A program made the translations under genes and the position numbers. Below are positions 13,445-24,245 of a DNA stretch of 64,000 nt, one piece after another (the stretch's first letter is position 1; the number at the start of each line of letters is the position of its first letter). This DNA is from Croceicoccus pelagius (GTDB taxonomy: Bacteria > Pseudomonadota > Alphaproteobacteria > Sphingomonadales > Sphingomonadaceae): contig NZ_LYWY01000018.1 of the NCBI RefSeq assembly GCF_001661915.1, forward strand, positions 54,881 to 118,880. The letters run 5' to 3'. A model generated the notes under the pieces. It searched no databases. It saw only the letters and a program-made list of their open reading frames with translations, and was not told where the DNA came from.

Positions 13445-15469
13445 ATGGCGACACAGGAAAAGAACGAAAGCGGCGATGCTCCGCTGATCGATCTCAACGA
13501 AGCCTCCATCAAGAAACTCATCGCCCGCGCCAAAAAGCGCGGGGTCATCACGTATGACGAGCTGAACGAGGCGCTTCCATCCGACCAGATGTCCTCCGAG
13601 CAGATCGAGGACATCATGGCCGCGATCAGCGAGATGGGCGTCAACATCGTCGAGAGCGATGACGATTCCGACGGCGAGGACGGCAGTCCCGGCGAAATCG
13701 GCAACGACGACGACGACAACGATGACGATAACGACAGTCCTTCGACCGGCTCGGCCAACAAGGCCCCTGCCAAGAAGAAGGAAACGATCGAGCGTACCGA
13801 CGACCCGGTCCGCATGTACCTGCGCGAAATGGGCGCGGTCGAACTGCTCAGCCGCGAGGGCGAAATCGCCATCGCCAAGCGCATCGAGGCTGGCCGCGAC
13901 ATGATGATCATGGGCCTTTGCGAAAGCCCGATCACCTTCCACGCCATCATCCAGTGGTCAGAAGCCCTCAACAACGAGGAAATGCAGCTGCGCGAGATCC
14001 TCGATCTCGACGCGATGCTGTCGAAGGAGCCTGCGCCCGAGAACCTTACTGACGAGGACGAAGGCGACGGCGAGATTTCCGAGGAAACGGCCGGCCCCTC
14101 CTACAAGGAGGACGATGACGACGACGAAGACGAGTCCGAAGGGGGCGAGGACGGCGAAGAAGGTTCGAGCCGCCGCAAGGACGACGACGACGATGAGGAC
14201 AACACCCTCTCGCTCGCGCAGATGGAAGCGGCGCTGAAGCCCGACGCCATCGAACGGTTCGCCCGCATCACCAAGTTGTTCAAGACCTTCGAGAAGCTTC
14301 AGGAAGAACGCGTCGAGGCGATGGGTCGTGGCGAAAGTTTCCCGACCGCGAAGGAAAACAAGTACGAGAAGCTGCGCGAAGACCTGACCGCAGAGGTCGA
14401 GTCCGTACAGTTCCACGCGACGAAGATCGAATTCCTCGTCGACAATCTGTACGCCTTCAACCGCCGCCTGACCGCCCTTGGCGGCCAGATGCTGCGCCTT
14501 GCCGAACGGCACAAGGTAAAGCGCGCCGATTTCCTGCAAAGCTACGTCGGGCACGAGCTTGACGACACCTGGCTTGCCGAGATGTCGAAGAAGGACAAGA
14601 AGTGGGCTGCCTTCGCCGAGAAGGAAGCCGACTCGGTCGAACGCATCCGCGCCGAAATCGCCGACATCGCTTCGCAGACCGGCATGGCGCTGCACGAATT
14701 CCGCCGCATCGTGAACATGGTGCAGAAGGCAGAGCGTGAAGCCCGTATCGCGAAGAAGGAAATGGTCGAGGCGAACTTGCGTCTCGTGATTTCCATCGCG
14801 AAGAAGTACACGAACCGCGGTCTGCAATTTCTGGACCTCATCCAGGAAGGCAACATCGGCCTGATGAAGGCCGTCGACAAGTTCGAGTATCGCCGCGGCT
14901 ACAAGTTCTCGACTTATGCGACCTGGTGGATCCGTCAGGCCATCACCCGTTCCATCGCCGACCAGGCGCGCACGATCCGTATTCCGGTCCATATGATCGA
15001 GACGATCAACAAGCTGGTCCGTACGTCGCGCCAGTTCCTGCATGAGCAGGGCCGCGAGCCCACGCCCGAGGAAATGGCAGAGCGTCTGTCGATGCCGCTC
15101 GAAAAGGTCCGCAAGGTGATGAAGATCGCCAAGGAACCCATCAGCCTCGAAACGCCGATCGGCGACGAGGAAGATTCGCACCTTGGCGATTTCATCGAGG
15201 ACAAGAACGCAATCATCCCGGTCGACGCCGCGATCCAGGCGAACCTCAAGGAAACGGTTACCCGCGTCCTTGCCTCGCTGACCCCGCGTGAAGAACGTGT
15301 GCTTCGCATGCGTTTCGGTATTGGCATGAACACCGATCACACGCTGGAAGAAGTCGGCCAGCAGTTCTCGGTTACCCGCGAACGTATCCGTCAGATCGAG
15401 GCAAAGGCGCTCAGGAAGCTGAAGCACCCGAGCCGGAGCCGAAAGATGCGCTCCTTCCTCGACCAGTAA
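13445..15469 (+). CDS. rpoD: RNA polymerase primary sigma factor (sigma-70)
   Basis: A 674-residue housekeeping sigma. Region 1.1 is at the N-terminus, then a long Asp/Glu-rich segment (about residues 70-100 and again 200-250) interrupts the nonconserved region, as is usual in alphaproteobacteria. Region 2 ([38 protein letters not shown]), region 3 and region 4.2 ([20 protein letters not shown]) are complete. It follows dnaG and ends in a strong terminator. Confidence 0.98.
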   Translation: MATQEKNESGDAPLIDLNEASIKKLIARAKKRGVITYDELNEALPSDQMSSEQIEDIMAAISEMGVNIVESDDDSDGEDGSPGEIGNDDDDNDDDNDSPSTGSANKAPAKKKETIERTDDPVRMYLREMGAVELLSREGEIAIAKRIEAGRDMMIMGLCESPITFHAIIQWSEALNNEEMQLREILDLDAMLSKEPAPENLTDEDEGDGEISEETAGPSYKEDDDDDEDESEGGEDGEEGSSRRKDDDDDEDNTLSLAQMEAALKPDAIERFARITKLFKTFEKLQEERVEAMGRGESFPTAKENKYEKLREDLTAEVESVQFHATKIEFLVDNLYAFNRRLTALGGQMLRLAERHKVKRADFLQSYVGHELDDTWLAEMSKKDKKWAAFAEKEADSVERIRAEIADIASQTGMALHEFRRIVNMVQKAEREARIAKKEMVEANLRLVISIAKKYTNRGLQFLDLIQEGNIGLMKAVDKFEYRRGYKFSTYATWWIRQAITRSIADQARTIRIPVHMIETINKLVRTSRQFLHEQGREPTPEEMAERLSMPLEKVRKVMKIAKEPISLETPIGDEEDSHLGDFIEDKNAIIPVDAAIQANLKETVTRVLASLTPREERVLRMRFGIGMNTDHTLEEVGQQFSVTRERIRQIEAKALRKLKHPSRSRKMRSFLDQ

Positions 15470-15488
15470 GCGCTACAGCGAACAAGAC

Positions 15489-15523
15489 AAAACCCCGCCC
15501 TGTAGAGGCGGGGTTTTTCTTTT
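15489..15523 (+). terminator. Intrinsic terminator of the yqeY-dnaG-rpoD unit
   Basis: Stem aaaaccccgcc / ggcggggtttt with a 7-base loop and a T-rich tail, 20 bases after the rpoD stop. Confidence 0.9.
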
Positions 15524-16057
15524 GGGCTAAGGCGCTGAGACAGGCGTCTCGGACATCGCGGCTAGACGCCCCAATGTGCCGGTGATCGGTGCCGAAGCAA
15601 GCGCGCAACACCCGCGGGTTCGGCAGAATTGGTGCCAGTTCGCCGTGCCGCTCTCCGAATTATTCCGGATTGCCGTCGCCGAGCTCTTTGGCGTTGTCGA
15701 GTTCCTCATGGCTCATATGCGCGAGGCGTTAGCGCGTAGGCAGCTGATGCGGTTAACCCTGCCCAAACCGCCCGCAATGGCCTCGCGGAAAAGGTCCGGG
15801 TGCGCGCGATTGACCATGTCTTAGTCCGGACAGACTTCGGTCGCCGCATCCACCTTGGCCCAGCGTTGCAACCTGCTTGCGATGGATCGCCAGCGCCTTC
15901 TCGGAGGCCGGCACGAGACTTGGGGCATAGCCGTCGTCAGCCGGACATCTTACTGCATTCTTATAGAGAGCGTTTGCTCTCATCGCGTTTGCGATGGACG
16001 AACGAAAAGGACCGATCCCGCGAAGGACCGGCCCTCTCCTGCTTTGCCTGAAGCCAA
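15524..16057. other. 534-base region without a supported gene
   Basis: Several short open frames occur on both strands, but none resembles a family or has convincing codon use and a ribosome site. An 18-codon minus-strand frame near 15,710-15,655 begins MSHEELDNAKELGDG but lacks a ribosome site and is closed by an upstream stop. The stretch may be a worn-out gene; I see no repeat or RNA structure in it. Confidence 0.5.
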
Positions 16058-17575
16058 TCAGCCCGAGATCGATAGCGCCGAGGCCATGCCCTTCGCCTTG
16101 GATTCGCCGCCCAGCTTTTCGCGGACCGCTTTCTCGATCTTGTCACCTGTCGGACCGTCGATCTGCTTCCAGTAGTCGAAAGCGCGAACAAGCACCTTCT
16201 CGCTGACGCCGTCACACAAGTGGCCGGTGACGTTCATGACCAGCCGTTCGCGCTCGTCATCGTTCATCACGTCATTGATCAGCGCGCGGGCCTGGCTGAA
16301 ATCATCGTCGTCTTCGCGCAAGGTATAAGCTGCGCGCACCATGTCGCCGTCCGAATACCAGGTGCCGGCCTCCGCGCCCATGTCGGGCTGAGCAGCGGGA
16401 CCGCCGTAGGAGTTGGGCGCATAGACCGGATCGGTGACGCCGATGGTGCGCCCTGCCCCGTCCTTCGAATAGGAATGGACCGGGCTTTGGGGGCGATTTA
16501 CGGGAATTTCCTTGTAGTTGACGCCAAGCCGCGCACGGTGCGCGTCGGAATAGGAGAATCCGCGCGCCAGCAGCATCTTGTCCGGCGACAGGCCAATGCC
16601 CGGCACCATGTTGTTCGGCTCGAACGCCGCCTGCTCGATCTCGGTATGAAAGTCGGTGGGATTGCGGTTCAGCACCAGCTTGCCAACCTTGATCAGCGGG
16701 TAATCCGCGTGCGGCCAGACCTTGGTCAGGTCGAACGGGTTGAGGCGATAGGTCTTGGCTTCGTCCCACGGCATGATCTGCCAATAGAGCGTCCAGCTGG
16801 GATAGTTGCCGTCCGCAATGGCATTGAACAGGTCGCGGCGGTGATAATCGCCGTCCATGCCCGCCATCTTGTCCGCCTCCTCCTGCGTCAGGTGGGCGTT
16901 GCCGTCACCAAGGTCGGTCTTGAAGTGGAACTTGACCCAGAACTTCTCACCCTCGGCGTTGACGAGGCTGTAGGTATGGCTGGAATAGCCGTTCATCTCG
17001 CGCCAATTCTTCGGCACGCCGCGATCGCCCATCAGATAAGTGACCTGATGCGCGGATTCGGGTGACAGGGTCCAGAAGTCCCACTGCATGTCATGATCGC
17101 GCAGGCCGTTGTCGGCGCGGCGTTTCTGGCTGCGGATGAAGTTCTGGAACTTGATGGGGTCCCGGATGAAGAACACCGGCGTGTTGTTTCCGACCATGTC
17201 GAAATTGCCGTCATCGGTGTACATCTTCACCGAAAAGCCGCGCGGATCGCGCCAGGTGTCGGGGCTGCCGCGCTCGCCCGCAACGGTCGAAAAACGCATC
17301 AGCACGTCGGTCTTCGTGCCGGGCTGAAAGACTTTGGCCTTCGTGTACTTCGAAACGTCCTGCGTCACTTCGAAATAGCCGTGCGCGCCGCTGCCCTTGG
17401 CGTGGGGCTGGCGTTCGGGAATACGCTCACGGTTGAAGTTGGCCATCTGCTCAAGGAGGTAGTGATCGTTGAGGACGATGGGCCCGTCCGGCCCCACCGT
17501 CAGCGAGTGTTCGTCGCTCTGGACGCGGATGCCTGCGTCGGTGGTGGTGTGCGGGACTTTCGTGCTGTCGGCCAT
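16058..17575 (-). CDS. Monofunctional haem catalase (small-subunit, clade 3 type)
   Basis: Dismutates hydrogen peroxide in the cytoplasm. The 505 residues include the distal histidine in [16 protein letters not shown] (His58), the distal asparagine segment [16 protein letters not shown], and the proximal haem-tyrosine motif [14 protein letters not shown]. The length fits the small-subunit class, not the 700-residue KatE type. ATG 17575 with an aaaggg ribosome site starts MADSTKVP; a 71-residue in-frame upstream extension is unconserved and rejected. It is monocistronic and divergent from rpiB, with a 199-base gap holding both promoters. No peroxide regulator gene lies beside it. Confidence 0.95.
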   Translation of the reverse strand: MADSTKVPHTTTDAGIRVQSDEHSLTVGPDGPIVLNDHYLLEQMANFNRERIPERQPHAKGSGAHGYFEVTQDVSKYTKAKVFQPGTKTDVLMRFSTVAGERGSPDTWRDPRGFSVKMYTDDGNFDMVGNNTPVFFIRDPIKFQNFIRSQKRRADNGLRDHDMQWDFWTLSPESAHQVTYLMGDRGVPKNWREMNGYSSHTYSLVNAEGEKFWVKFHFKTDLGDGNAHLTQEEADKMAGMDGDYHRRDLFNAIADGNYPSWTLYWQIMPWDEAKTYRLNPFDLTKVWPHADYPLIKVGKLVLNRNPTDFHTEIEQAAFEPNNMVPGIGLSPDKMLLARGFSYSDAHRARLGVNYKEIPVNRPQSPVHSYSKDGAGRTIGVTDPVYAPNSYGGPAAQPDMGAEAGTWYSDGDMVRAAYTLREDDDDFSQARALINDVMNDDERERLVMNVTGHLCDGVSEKVLVRAFDYWKQIDGPTGDKIEKAVREKLGGESKAKGMASALSISG

Positions 17576-17774
17576 GTGCGGGCCCTTTCGATGCAATGGA
17601 GTGTTCTCTCGTGCATCAAGCGATTGCCGATGGGCTAAGTTCCGCAAGCGCGGGCGGTTTTTCCGATCAGCCTGATCGCTTTCCCCGGCAAGCGTCCAAT
17701 AGCGGTGGCGTTTCCCCGTTCTTCGCACTATGCGCAGGCGCGAGCCGAATCCCATTAGCGACACGGAAAGCTTC

Positions 17775-18212
17775 ATGCGCATTGCCATCGCATCCGATCA
17801 CGCCGCCGTCGACCTGAAGGCCGCCTTGCGCGAGTACCTGATCGAACTGGACCACGAGGTCGCCGATCTCGGTCCCGAAACCGCGGATCGCGTCGATTAT
17901 CCCGACTATGGCTACAAGCTTGCCTCGATCGTTGCGGACGGGACCGTCGAATACGGCGTCGCGCTCTGCGGATCGGGCATCGGTATATCCATCGCCGTCA
18001 ACCGCGAACCGAAATGCCGCGCCGCGCTGGTCTCCGAACCGCTTTCGGCAGCACTGGCCCGCGAACACAACGACGCCAACGTCATTGCCATGGGCGCACG
18101 CCTGACCGGCATCGACATGGCGAAGGCCTGCCTCGACGCATTCCTTTCGACCGAATTCGGCGGAGGCCGCCACGCCGGCCGCGTCGACAAGCTTACCAAC
18201 CCCTCTTGCTGA
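17775..18212 (+). CDS. rpiB: Ribose-5-phosphate isomerase B
   Basis: Interconverts ribose 5-phosphate and ribulose 5-phosphate in the pentose phosphate pathway. The 145-residue LacAB/RpiB fold shows [11 protein letters not shown] at the N-terminus, the active-site cysteine loop [15 protein letters not shown] and the substrate-binding [15 protein letters not shown] 17775 gives the standard start; an upstream in-frame start is unconserved. glyA starts 12 bases after the stop, a common alphaproteobacterial pairing. Confidence 0.96.
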   Translation: MRIAIASDHAAVDLKAALREYLIELDHEVADLGPETADRVDYPDYGYKLASIVADGTVEYGVALCGSGIGISIAVNREPKCRAALVSEPLSAALAREHNDANVIAMGARLTGIDMAKACLDAFLSTEFGGGRHAGRVDKLTNPSC

Positions 18213-18223
18213 GTGAGCCAAGC

Positions 18224-19519
18224 ATGACCACCGACACCATCATCCGCGCACCCGGCTTCTTCACCGACGATCTGGCCGCAACCGATCCCGCGATCGCCAA
18301 GGCAATCGACGCCGAGATGTCGCGTGAGCGCAAGCAGATCGAACTGATCGCTTCGGAAAACATCGTCTCCAAGGCCGTGCTCGAAGCACAGGGCTCGGTC
18401 CTGACGAACAAGTATGCCGAAGGCTATCCCGGCAAGCGTTACTATCAGGGCTGCGCGCCCTCGGACGAGGTCGAGACGCTGGCTATCGAACGCGCCAAGC
18501 AGCTGTTCGGGTGTGAATACGCGAATGTTCAGCCACATTCGGGCGCACAGGCAAACGGCGCAGTTCTGCTCGCCACGGTAAAGCCGGGCGATACGATCAT
18601 GGGCATGAGCCTCGATGCAGGCGGCCACCTTACCCACGGCGCACGCCCCGCGCTTTCGGGCAAGTGGTTCAATGCCGTCCAGTACGGCGTCACGCCCGAC
18701 ACGCACCTCATCGACTATGACGAGGTCGAGGCACTGGCGCTTGAGCACGAGCCCAAGCTGATCATCGCTGGCGGCAGCGCCTATCCGCGCATCATCGATT
18801 TCGCCCGCATGCGCGCGATTGCCGACAAGGTCGGCGCGCTGCTCCATGTCGACATGGCGCACTTCGCGGGTCTCGTCGCAGCAGGCGTCCACCCCTCGCC
18901 CTTCCCGCACGCCCACATCGCGACCACCACGACACACAAGACGCTGCGTGGGCCCCGTGCCGGCATGATCCTGACCAACGACGAGAAGCTGGCCAAGAAG
19001 ATCAACTCGGCCGTGTTCCCAGGCCTTCAGGGCGGCCCGCTGATGCACGTCATCGCCGCCAAGGCCGTGGCCTTCGGCGAGGCGCTCCGCCCCGAGTTCA
19101 AGGATTACGCCAAGAAGGTTGTCGAGAACGCACAGGTCCTCGCCGCGACGCTGAAGGAGCGCGGCGCGGAGATCGTTTCGGGCGGCACCGACACGCACCT
19201 TGCGCTGATCGACCTCACCCCGCTGGGCGTCACCGGCAAGGACGCTGACGAGGCGCTGGAGCGTGCAGGCATCACCTGCAACAAGAACGGGATCCCGAAC
19301 GACCCGCTGCCGCCGACAAAGACTAGCGGCATCCGCGTCGGCTCGCCCGCCGGGACGACCCGCGGTTTCGGCGCGGAAGAATTCAAGGCGATCGGCCACA
19401 TGGTCGCCGACGTTCTCGACGGTCTGGCCCGCTGCGGTGAAGAAGGCGATGCCCAGGTGGAACAGAACGTGCGCCAGCGCGTCGAAGAGCTGTGCGATCG
19501 ATTCCCGATCTACAGCTGA
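18224..19519 (+). CDS. glyA: Serine hydroxymethyltransferase
   Basis: A PLP enzyme converting serine and tetrahydrofolate to glycine and methylene-tetrahydrofolate. The 431 residues contain [35 protein letters not shown], and the PLP-lysine segment [19 protein letters not shown] 18224 is the canonical start; the open frame upstream overlaps rpiB and is not real. It is the second gene of an apparent rpiB-glyA-small protein-nrdR-trmJ operon with 10-12 base gaps. Confidence 0.98.
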   Translation: MTTDTIIRAPGFFTDDLAATDPAIAKAIDAEMSRERKQIELIASENIVSKAVLEAQGSVLTNKYAEGYPGKRYYQGCAPSDEVETLAIERAKQLFGCEYANVQPHSGAQANGAVLLATVKPGDTIMGMSLDAGGHLTHGARPALSGKWFNAVQYGVTPDTHLIDYDEVEALALEHEPKLIIAGGSAYPRIIDFARMRAIADKVGALLHVDMAHFAGLVAAGVHPSPFPHAHIATTTTHKTLRGPRAGMILTNDEKLAKKINSAVFPGLQGGPLMHVIAAKAVAFGEALRPEFKDYAKKVVENAQVLAATLKERGAEIVSGGTDTHLALIDLTPLGVTGKDADEALERAGITCNKNGIPNDPLPPTKTSGIRVGSPAGTTRGFGAEEFKAIGHMVADVLDGLARCGEEGDAQVEQNVRQRVEELCDRFPIYS

Positions 19520-19529
19520 GGAGTTCAAA

Positions 19530-19691
19530 ATGGCCGAAAACGGCAGCCAGATGACGCCCGAGACCAAGACCGCCCTAAAATGGGGCGCGATCGGCGCGCT
19601 TATCGCGATCCCCGTGCCCTTCGTGGGCCCTATCATCGGCGGTATCGTCGGCGGCGGGCTCGGCTATGCGAAGGCCAAGGGCAAGATCTGA
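19530..19691 (+). CDS. Small glycine-rich single-span membrane protein
   Basis: A 53-residue protein from ATG 19530 with a gaggag ribosome site. One hydrophobic segment fills most of it ([19 protein letters not shown] followed by [17 protein letters not shown]), with a Pro-Val-Pro kink. No named family is recognised. Its placement between glyA and nrdR, 10 bases from each, indicates co-transcription. It may be a short membrane stress or assembly protein; function unknown. Confidence 0.75.
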   Translation: MAENGSQMTPETKTALKWGAIGALIAIPVPFVGPIIGGIVGGGLGYAKAKGKI

Positions 19692-19701
19692 AGGACACGA
19701 T

Positions 19702-20163
19702 TTGCGCTGCCCGTTCTGTGCCAACGAATCGAGCCAGGTAAAGGATAGCCGCCCCGCAGAAGACGGCGCGGCTATCCGTCGGCGCCGTCAGTGCGAAGGC
19801 TGCGGCGCAAGGTTCACGACTTTCGAACGCATCCAGCTTCGTGAGATATACGTGCTGAAAAGCGGGGATCGCCGCGAGGTTTTCGACCGCACGAAGCTCG
19901 AACTTGCGATCAACCTCGCCTGCCGCAAGCGCGGGATCGAGCAGGAGCGGATCGACCGCCTTGTCTCCAGCGTGCAGCGCCAGATCGAAACCCGGGGCGA
20001 GAGCGAGATCAAGGCCGCTGAAATCGGTGAGATGGTGATGGAAGGGCTGCGCCAGCTGGACCCTGTCGCCTATATCCGCTTTGCCAGTGTCTATCGCGAG
20101 TTCAGCGAAGCGCAGGACTTTGCCCAGTTCGCCGAAACCGTGCGCGACGCGGCCAAGGACTGA
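19702..20163 (+). CDS. nrdR: Transcriptional repressor NrdR
   Basis: A zinc- and nucleotide-sensing repressor of ribonucleotide reductase genes. The N-terminal zinc ribbon [18 protein letters not shown] ... [13 protein letters not shown] carries the four metal cysteines, followed by an ATP-cone domain ([20 protein letters not shown]). The start is TTG 19702, which places the invariant MRCPFC at the N-terminus. It has 153 residues. glyA-nrdR linkage is frequent. The NrdR-box targets are not in this window. Confidence 0.96.
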   Translation: MRCPFCANESSQVKDSRPAEDGAAIRRRRQCEGCGARFTTFERIQLREIYVLKSGDRREVFDRTKLELAINLACRKRGIEQERIDRLVSSVQRQIETRGESEIKAAEIGEMVMEGLRQLDPVAYIRFASVYREFSEAQDFAQFAETVRDAAKD

Positions 20164-20168
20164 CCCCC

Positions 20169-20885
20169 ATGAACCCCGTTATCGTCCTCGTCCGCCCGCA
20201 GCTGGGCGAGAATATCGGCAAGGCCGCGCGTGCCATGCTGAACTTTGGACTTACCGAAATGCGCCTCGTCGCCCCGCGTGACGGCTGGCCCAACCCCAGT
20301 GCAGGCCCGGCCGCCAGCGGCGCGGACATCGTGCTGGAAAAGGCGCAAGTTTACGAAACCGTCGCCGACGCGGTCGCCGATTGCGAACATGTCCACGCGA
20401 CCACGGTACGCAAGCGCGGCGTGACCAAACCCGTCCTGACGCCCGAGGAAGCCGCACGCGAGATAACAACGGCCAGTGGCCGCCACGCGATCCTGTTCGG
20501 GCCGGAACGCTCAGGCCTTGAAACCGACGACGTTGCCATTGCACGCAATATCGTGACGGTGCCGATCAACCCCGAATTCGGCTCGCTGAACCTGGCTCAG
20601 GCCGTGATCCTGATGGCTTACGAGTGGTCGAAGACCCAGGCCGCCGTTCTCGCTCAGCCGACGCAGGAAGAGGTGCTACCCCCTGCCCCGCAGGACCAGC
20701 TCGACGGCATGATCGCGCAGTTGGAAGGCCTGCTTGAACCCAAGCGCTATTTCTTTCCCGAAAGCCGCGCTGCCGCGACCAGGCGGACGCTGCGCAACAT
20801 GCTGACCAAACCGGGCTGGAACCACCTTGAGGTGCGGACCATGCGAGGTGTGCTTTCCGCACTGGGCAAGCCCGACAAGGTGTAA
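20169..20885 (+). CDS. trmJ: tRNA/rRNA methyltransferase, SPOUT class (TrmJ-like)
   Basis: A 238-residue member of the SpoU/TrmH superfamily; TrmJ makes 2'-O-methyl at position 32 of tRNAs with SAM. Motif 1 is VRPQLGENIGKAARAM, motif 2 LFGPERSGLETDDV, and motif 3 the trefoil-knot SAM site NPEFGSLNLAQAV. The C-terminal helical extension after residue 170 fits TrmJ. It starts 5 bases after nrdR and is probably the last gene of that operon. The subfamily assignment is less sure than the class. Confidence 0.88.
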   Translation: MNPVIVLVRPQLGENIGKAARAMLNFGLTEMRLVAPRDGWPNPSAGPAASGADIVLEKAQVYETVADAVADCEHVHATTVRKRGVTKPVLTPEEAAREITTASGRHAILFGPERSGLETDDVAIARNIVTVPINPEFGSLNLAQAVILMAYEWSKTQAAVLAQPTQEEVLPPAPQDQLDGMIAQLEGLLEPKRYFFPESRAAATRRTLRNMLTKPGWNHLEVRTMRGVLSALGKPDKV

Positions 20886-20889
20886 GGGA

Positions 20890-21201
20890 TCAGGACCGGA
20901 TGCGGTCCCATTCCTCCATCTCGTAGGCGATCGACGTCTCCACGAGATTTTCCCAGAATTCCGCGATCAGGTCCACTGGCACGCCCTTCGCCAAAGCGTC
21001 GGCCTTGGCAGCATCGATGACCGCCGCTTTACGCTCCTCGTCGCGGACCTGGCCGCGTTCGGGCTTGATCCGGGCGGCGGCGCGCATGTAGCCGAATCGG
21101 GTGGAAAGAAGGTCGATCAGGGCACGGTCGGTCGCGTCGACACCGGCGCGGACTTCGGCCATCGTCTCGCAGTCTTCAGGCGACTTCAAAGGTGTGTTCA
21201 T
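20890..21201 (-). CDS. Chorismate mutase, AroQ class
   Basis: A 103-residue all-helical protein from ATG 21201. It has the AroQ elements: R18-like Arg in EVRAGVDATDRALIDLLSTRF, the second-helix region AARIKPERGQVRDEERKAAVI, and a C-terminal ENLVETSIAYEMEEW. It would rearrange chorismate to prephenate for Phe/Tyr. A related possibility is an isochorismate pyruvate lyase (PchB-type), but no salicylate genes are near. It converges with trmJ, the stops being 5 bases apart. No terminator is visible between them. Confidence 0.9.
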   Translation of the reverse strand: MNTPLKSPEDCETMAEVRAGVDATDRALIDLLSTRFGYMRAAARIKPERGQVRDEERKAAVIDAAKADALAKGVPVDLIAEFWENLVETSIAYEMEEWDRIRS

Positions 21202-21434
21202 GGGCCCGCGCTTTGCCCAAGCCTTCGCCCCGTGTCGAGAGGCCCTTTTGCTTGACACCGCAGCGCATTCCTTTAAGGGGCGCGCATCCACGTCGGTCGG
21301 GCCTGCTACAGGTCCGTTCCCGATAGGTCCCGCACCCCGGTGAAGCGGTGGCCGCATCTGGCAGATGGCCAGGTGGTGCGATGCCGGGCTTTGGCCCTGT
21401 CATGGTGGCAGGGACAGCATATTGGAGAATGATC

Positions 21435-22049
21435 ATGACGAAGCGCACCCGCGCCAAGCATAAACTCGACCGTCGTATGGGCGAGAACATCTGGGGTCGC
21501 CCGAACAGCCCCGTCAACAAGCGTTCCTACGGCCCCGGCCAGCACGGTCAGCGCCGCAAGAGCAAGATCAGCGACTTCGGTCTGCAGCTGCGCGCCAAGC
21601 AGAAGCTCAAGGGCTACTACGGCGACGTCACCGAGAAGCAGTTCAAGGCGACCTACCTCGACGCGTCGAGGATGAAGGGCGACACCGGCCAGAACCTGAT
21701 CGGCCTGCTCGAACAGCGCCTCGACATGGTTGTGTACCGCGCCAAGTTCGCGCCGACCGTGTTCGCCGCTCGCCAGATCGTCAACCACGGCCACATTCTC
21801 GTGAACGGCGTGAAGTGCAACATCCCGTCGCGCCGCATCCGCGTCGGCGACGTCATCAGCCTCGGCAACAAGGCCAAGGAGATGGCACTGATCATCGAAG
21901 CGCAGAGCCTGCCCGAGCGTGAGATCCCCGACTATGTTTCGACCGACGGCAACGACAAGGTGACCTTCACCCGCGTTCCGACGCTTGACGAAGTGCCCTA
22001 TCCGGTCCGCATGGAACCGAACCTGGTCGTCGAGTTCTACTCGCGCTGA
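21435..22049 (+). CDS. rpsD: Small-subunit ribosomal protein S4 (uS4)
   Basis: A primary 16S rRNA-binding protein that initiates 30S assembly. The 204 residues start at ATG 21435 ([20 protein letters not shown]) behind a ggag ribosome site, have the alphaproteobacterial-type N-terminus, and the S4 RNA-binding domain near residues 95-155 ([33 protein letters not shown]). It is monocistronic, ending in a strong terminator. The upstream in-frame sequence is not part of the protein. Confidence 0.98.
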   Translation: MTKRTRAKHKLDRRMGENIWGRPNSPVNKRSYGPGQHGQRRKSKISDFGLQLRAKQKLKGYYGDVTEKQFKATYLDASRMKGDTGQNLIGLLEQRLDMVVYRAKFAPTVFAARQIVNHGHILVNGVKCNIPSRRIRVGDVISLGNKAKEMALIIEAQSLPEREIPDYVSTDGNDKVTFTRVPTLDEVPYPVRMEPNLVVEFYSR

Positions 22050-22077
22050 TCAGTCGGGTGACGACACGAATTCAAGG

Positions 22078-22107
22078 AAAAGGGCGGGCTTTCCCGCCCT
22101 TTTTCGT
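22078..22107 (+). terminator. rpsD terminator
   Basis: Stem aaaagggcggg / cccgcccttttt with a 4-base loop and T run, starting 29 bases after the stop codon. Confidence 0.92.
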
Positions 22108-22191
22108 TTGTGCAATCCGCTAATGATTTTTCAGTGTGATCAGGGCCTTATCCGGGAACCGCAGGCAGGTTTCAGGCATTTATCCGGCACT

Positions 22192-22380
22192 ATGCAATAC
22201 CGTTTCATCACGCCCAACCGGATCGGCAAGTGGTACCCCGAACTGAAGCTCGCCATGAAGCAGGCTGCAGCGATCGGGGCAGGATATTACGACAAGGCCA
22301 GCGGGCAGTTTTTCAAATACCGCGACACGCAATTGCAGGTGCGAAATTCGCCTGACGACGACGCGCCGCTCGCCGCCTGA
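22192..22380 (+). CDS. Small hypothetical protein
   Basis: A 62-residue protein starting MQYRFITPNRIGKWYPELK at ATG 22192, with an aromatic and basic middle (GAGYYDKASGQFFKYRDTQ) and an acidic C-terminus. No family is recognised. Codon use is consistent with its neighbours. An in-frame start about 70 bases upstream is possible. It converges with tgt, 15 bases from its stop. No ribosome site is obvious, so it may not be expressed as drawn. Confidence 0.55.
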   Translation: MQYRFITPNRIGKWYPELKLAMKQAAAIGAGYYDKASGQFFKYRDTQLQVRNSPDDDAPLAA

Positions 22381-22395
22381 TCGACACCAGACGGT

Positions 22396-23517
22396 TCAGC
22401 GCAGATAGTTGCGCCTGAACTCTGCGGCGAACGCTGCGAAACGGCCGCCCGCAATCGCATCGCGCATCGCCTGCATCAGCTGCTGGTAGAACGAGATGTT
22501 GTGTTCCGTCATCAGCATCGCGCCAAGGATCTCGCCTGCCTTGTTGAGGTGGTGCAGGTATGCGCGCGAATACTTGCCGCAGGTCGGGCAAGTGCAACGG
22601 TCGTCCAGCGGCTCCTGATCCTCTGCAAACCGCGCATTGCGGATGTTGAGAGGACCGTTCCACGTAAACGCCTGCCCGTTGCGGCCGGAACGGCTCGGTA
22701 GGACGCAATCGAACATGTCGACCCCGCGCTCTACCGCGCCGACAAGATCATCGGGCTTGCCGACCCCCATCAGGTAGCGAGGGCAATCGTCGGGCAGTTG
22801 CCCCGGCGCAAAGTCCAGTGTGGCGAACATTGCCTCCTGCCCTTCACCCACGGCAAGGCCGCCGATGGCGTAGCCGTCGAAGCCGATTTCGCTCAGCTTC
22901 TGCGCGGAAATGCCGCGCAGTTCCTCGTCCAGAGCGCCTTGCTGGATGCCGAACAGCGCCGAACGCGCGGCGTGTTCCTCGCCACTGTCGAAACCTTCGC
23001 GGCTGCGCCTCGCCCAGCGCATCGACATTTCCATGCTTTGCGCGATGACATCGCGGTCCTGATCGGCGCGCGGGCATTCGTCGAAAGCCATGACGATGTC
23101 GGAGCCGAGCAACCGCTGAATTTCCATCGAGCGTTCGGGCGTCAGCATGTGCTTCGACCCGTCGAGGTGGCTCTTGAAGCTCACCCCTTCCTCGGTGATC
23201 TTGCGCAGGTCCGACAGGCTCATCACCTGGTATCCGCCGCTGTCGGTAAGGATCGGGCGGTCCCAGCCCATGAATTTGTGCAGCCCGCCAAGCCGCGCCA
23301 CGCGCTCCGCACCCGGACGCAGCATCAGGTGGTAGGTATTGCCAAGAATGATGTCGGCGCCGGTTGCGCGCACGTCCTCGACCTTCATGGCCTTGACCGT
23401 GGCGGCAGTACCGACGGGCATGAAAGCGGGGGTGCGGATGGCGCCGCGCTTCATGGCGATCTCGCCAGTGCGCGCCTTGCCGTCGCGGGCGTGGATGGTG
23501 AAGGCAAATCGGGTCAT
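22396..23517 (-). CDS. tgt: Queuine tRNA-ribosyltransferase
   Basis: Exchanges guanine-34 for preQ1 in GUN-anticodon tRNAs. The 373-residue TIM barrel has the catalytic Asp in [13 protein letters not shown], the second Asp in VMAFDECPR, and the C-terminal zinc site [21 protein letters not shown] 23517 starts [16 protein letters not shown]. The pathway partner queA lies 5.5 kb away at 27,890, so both queuosine steps are in this window but not in one operon. Confidence 0.97.
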   Translation of the reverse strand: MTRFAFTIHARDGKARTGEIAMKRGAIRTPAFMPVGTAATVKAMKVEDVRATGADIILGNTYHLMLRPGAERVARLGGLHKFMGWDRPILTDSGGYQVMSLSDLRKITEEGVSFKSHLDGSKHMLTPERSMEIQRLLGSDIVMAFDECPRADQDRDVIAQSMEMSMRWARRSREGFDSGEEHAARSALFGIQQGALDEELRGISAQKLSEIGFDGYAIGGLAVGEGQEAMFATLDFAPGQLPDDCPRYLMGVGKPDDLVGAVERGVDMFDCVLPSRSGRNGQAFTWNGPLNIRNARFAEDQEPLDDRCTCPTCGKYSRAYLHHLNKAGEILGAMLMTEHNISFYQQLMQAMRDAIAGGRFAAFAAEFRRNYLR

Positions 23518-23602
23518 GAGAAGCAGGCCCCTAGCCGCTTGCAAGGGCAAGCGCCAGCCTGTGGGATCATACCTTCAGGTCAGCCCCCTCAAACAAGACC
23601 CC

Positions 23603-24175
23603 TCAGGCCAGCGTCCTGAATGTGATCGACCAACGGGGCTGCTCCAACGGCACGATCGAATGTTCCCATTCACGTCGAGCCGGCCCGTCCAGCCGGTAGG
23701 CATGGCCGGGTTCGAGTTCGAAGCTGGTGCGTTCAAAGCCAGCGCCGCTCCGCTTGCGCAGCCGCATTGTGGCAGGTGTGCCTAGCGACAACCCGATCAC
23801 GCGCCCGAACTGCGGCCTGTCGCGATGCCACCCGATACCCGCGCCAGGATCGTAGCGGATCAGCAGGGCCTGTTCGTAATGCGCAGGATCATCACCAAAG
23901 GCTGAAACCGTGCGCTGGCGTATGTCGGCCAGCCAGTCGGGCATGGGCTCGGCATGCGCGATGCCGCCGCCTTCGAAATCATAATGCCACCCGAAAGAGC
24001 GCGTCATCCGTTTGCCGGTCCATTGCTGAAAACGGAACGGGGATAATCCGGTCGCGTCGATCAGATCTGCCAGTCGGGCGTCCTCGTCCGGCTCGACCAG
24101 TCTGCCCGAAAGAGACAAGCCCGCGGGCGGCGCTGCCGCGTCATCCGCACCGAAGAGATCGAGCTGCAAGGTCAT
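23603..24175 (-). CDS. AlkB-like 2-oxoglutarate/Fe(II) dioxygenase
   Basis: A 190-residue member of the AlkB family, which oxidatively removes alkyl groups from nucleobases. The iron ligands are in GIGWHRDRPQFGRV (His and Asp) and REWEHSIVPL (His), and the 2-oxoglutarate-binding Arg is in RWSITFRTL. The nucleotide-recognition lid (FRFQQWTGKRMTRSFGWHYDF) matches the short bacterial branch, not classical E. coli AlkB, so substrate preference cannot be read. It is upstream of tgt on the same strand by 85 bases. Confidence 0.92.
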   Translation of the reverse strand: MTLQLDLFGADDAAAPPAGLSLSGRLVEPDEDARLADLIDATGLSPFRFQQWTGKRMTRSFGWHYDFEGGGIAHAEPMPDWLADIRQRTVSAFGDDPAHYEQALLIRYDPGAGIGWHRDRPQFGRVIGLSLGTPATMRLRKRSGAGFERTSFELEPGHAYRLDGPARREWEHSIVPLEQPRWSITFRTLA

Positions 24176-24245
24176 CGCCCGAATATGGTAAGCAAGGCAC
24201 GAAAGACCACCTTCCTCTCGTCGTAGCCTTCGCTATGGAGGGGGC

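Noticed and set aside
15655..15712. 18-codon minus-strand frame MSHEELDNAKELGDG
   Set aside because: It has no ribosome site or family, and an upstream in-frame stop means it cannot be the end of a larger gene.
17576..17788. 71-residue N-terminal extension of the catalase
   Set aside because: ATG 17575 has a good ribosome site and the family-typical N-terminus; the extension is unconserved.
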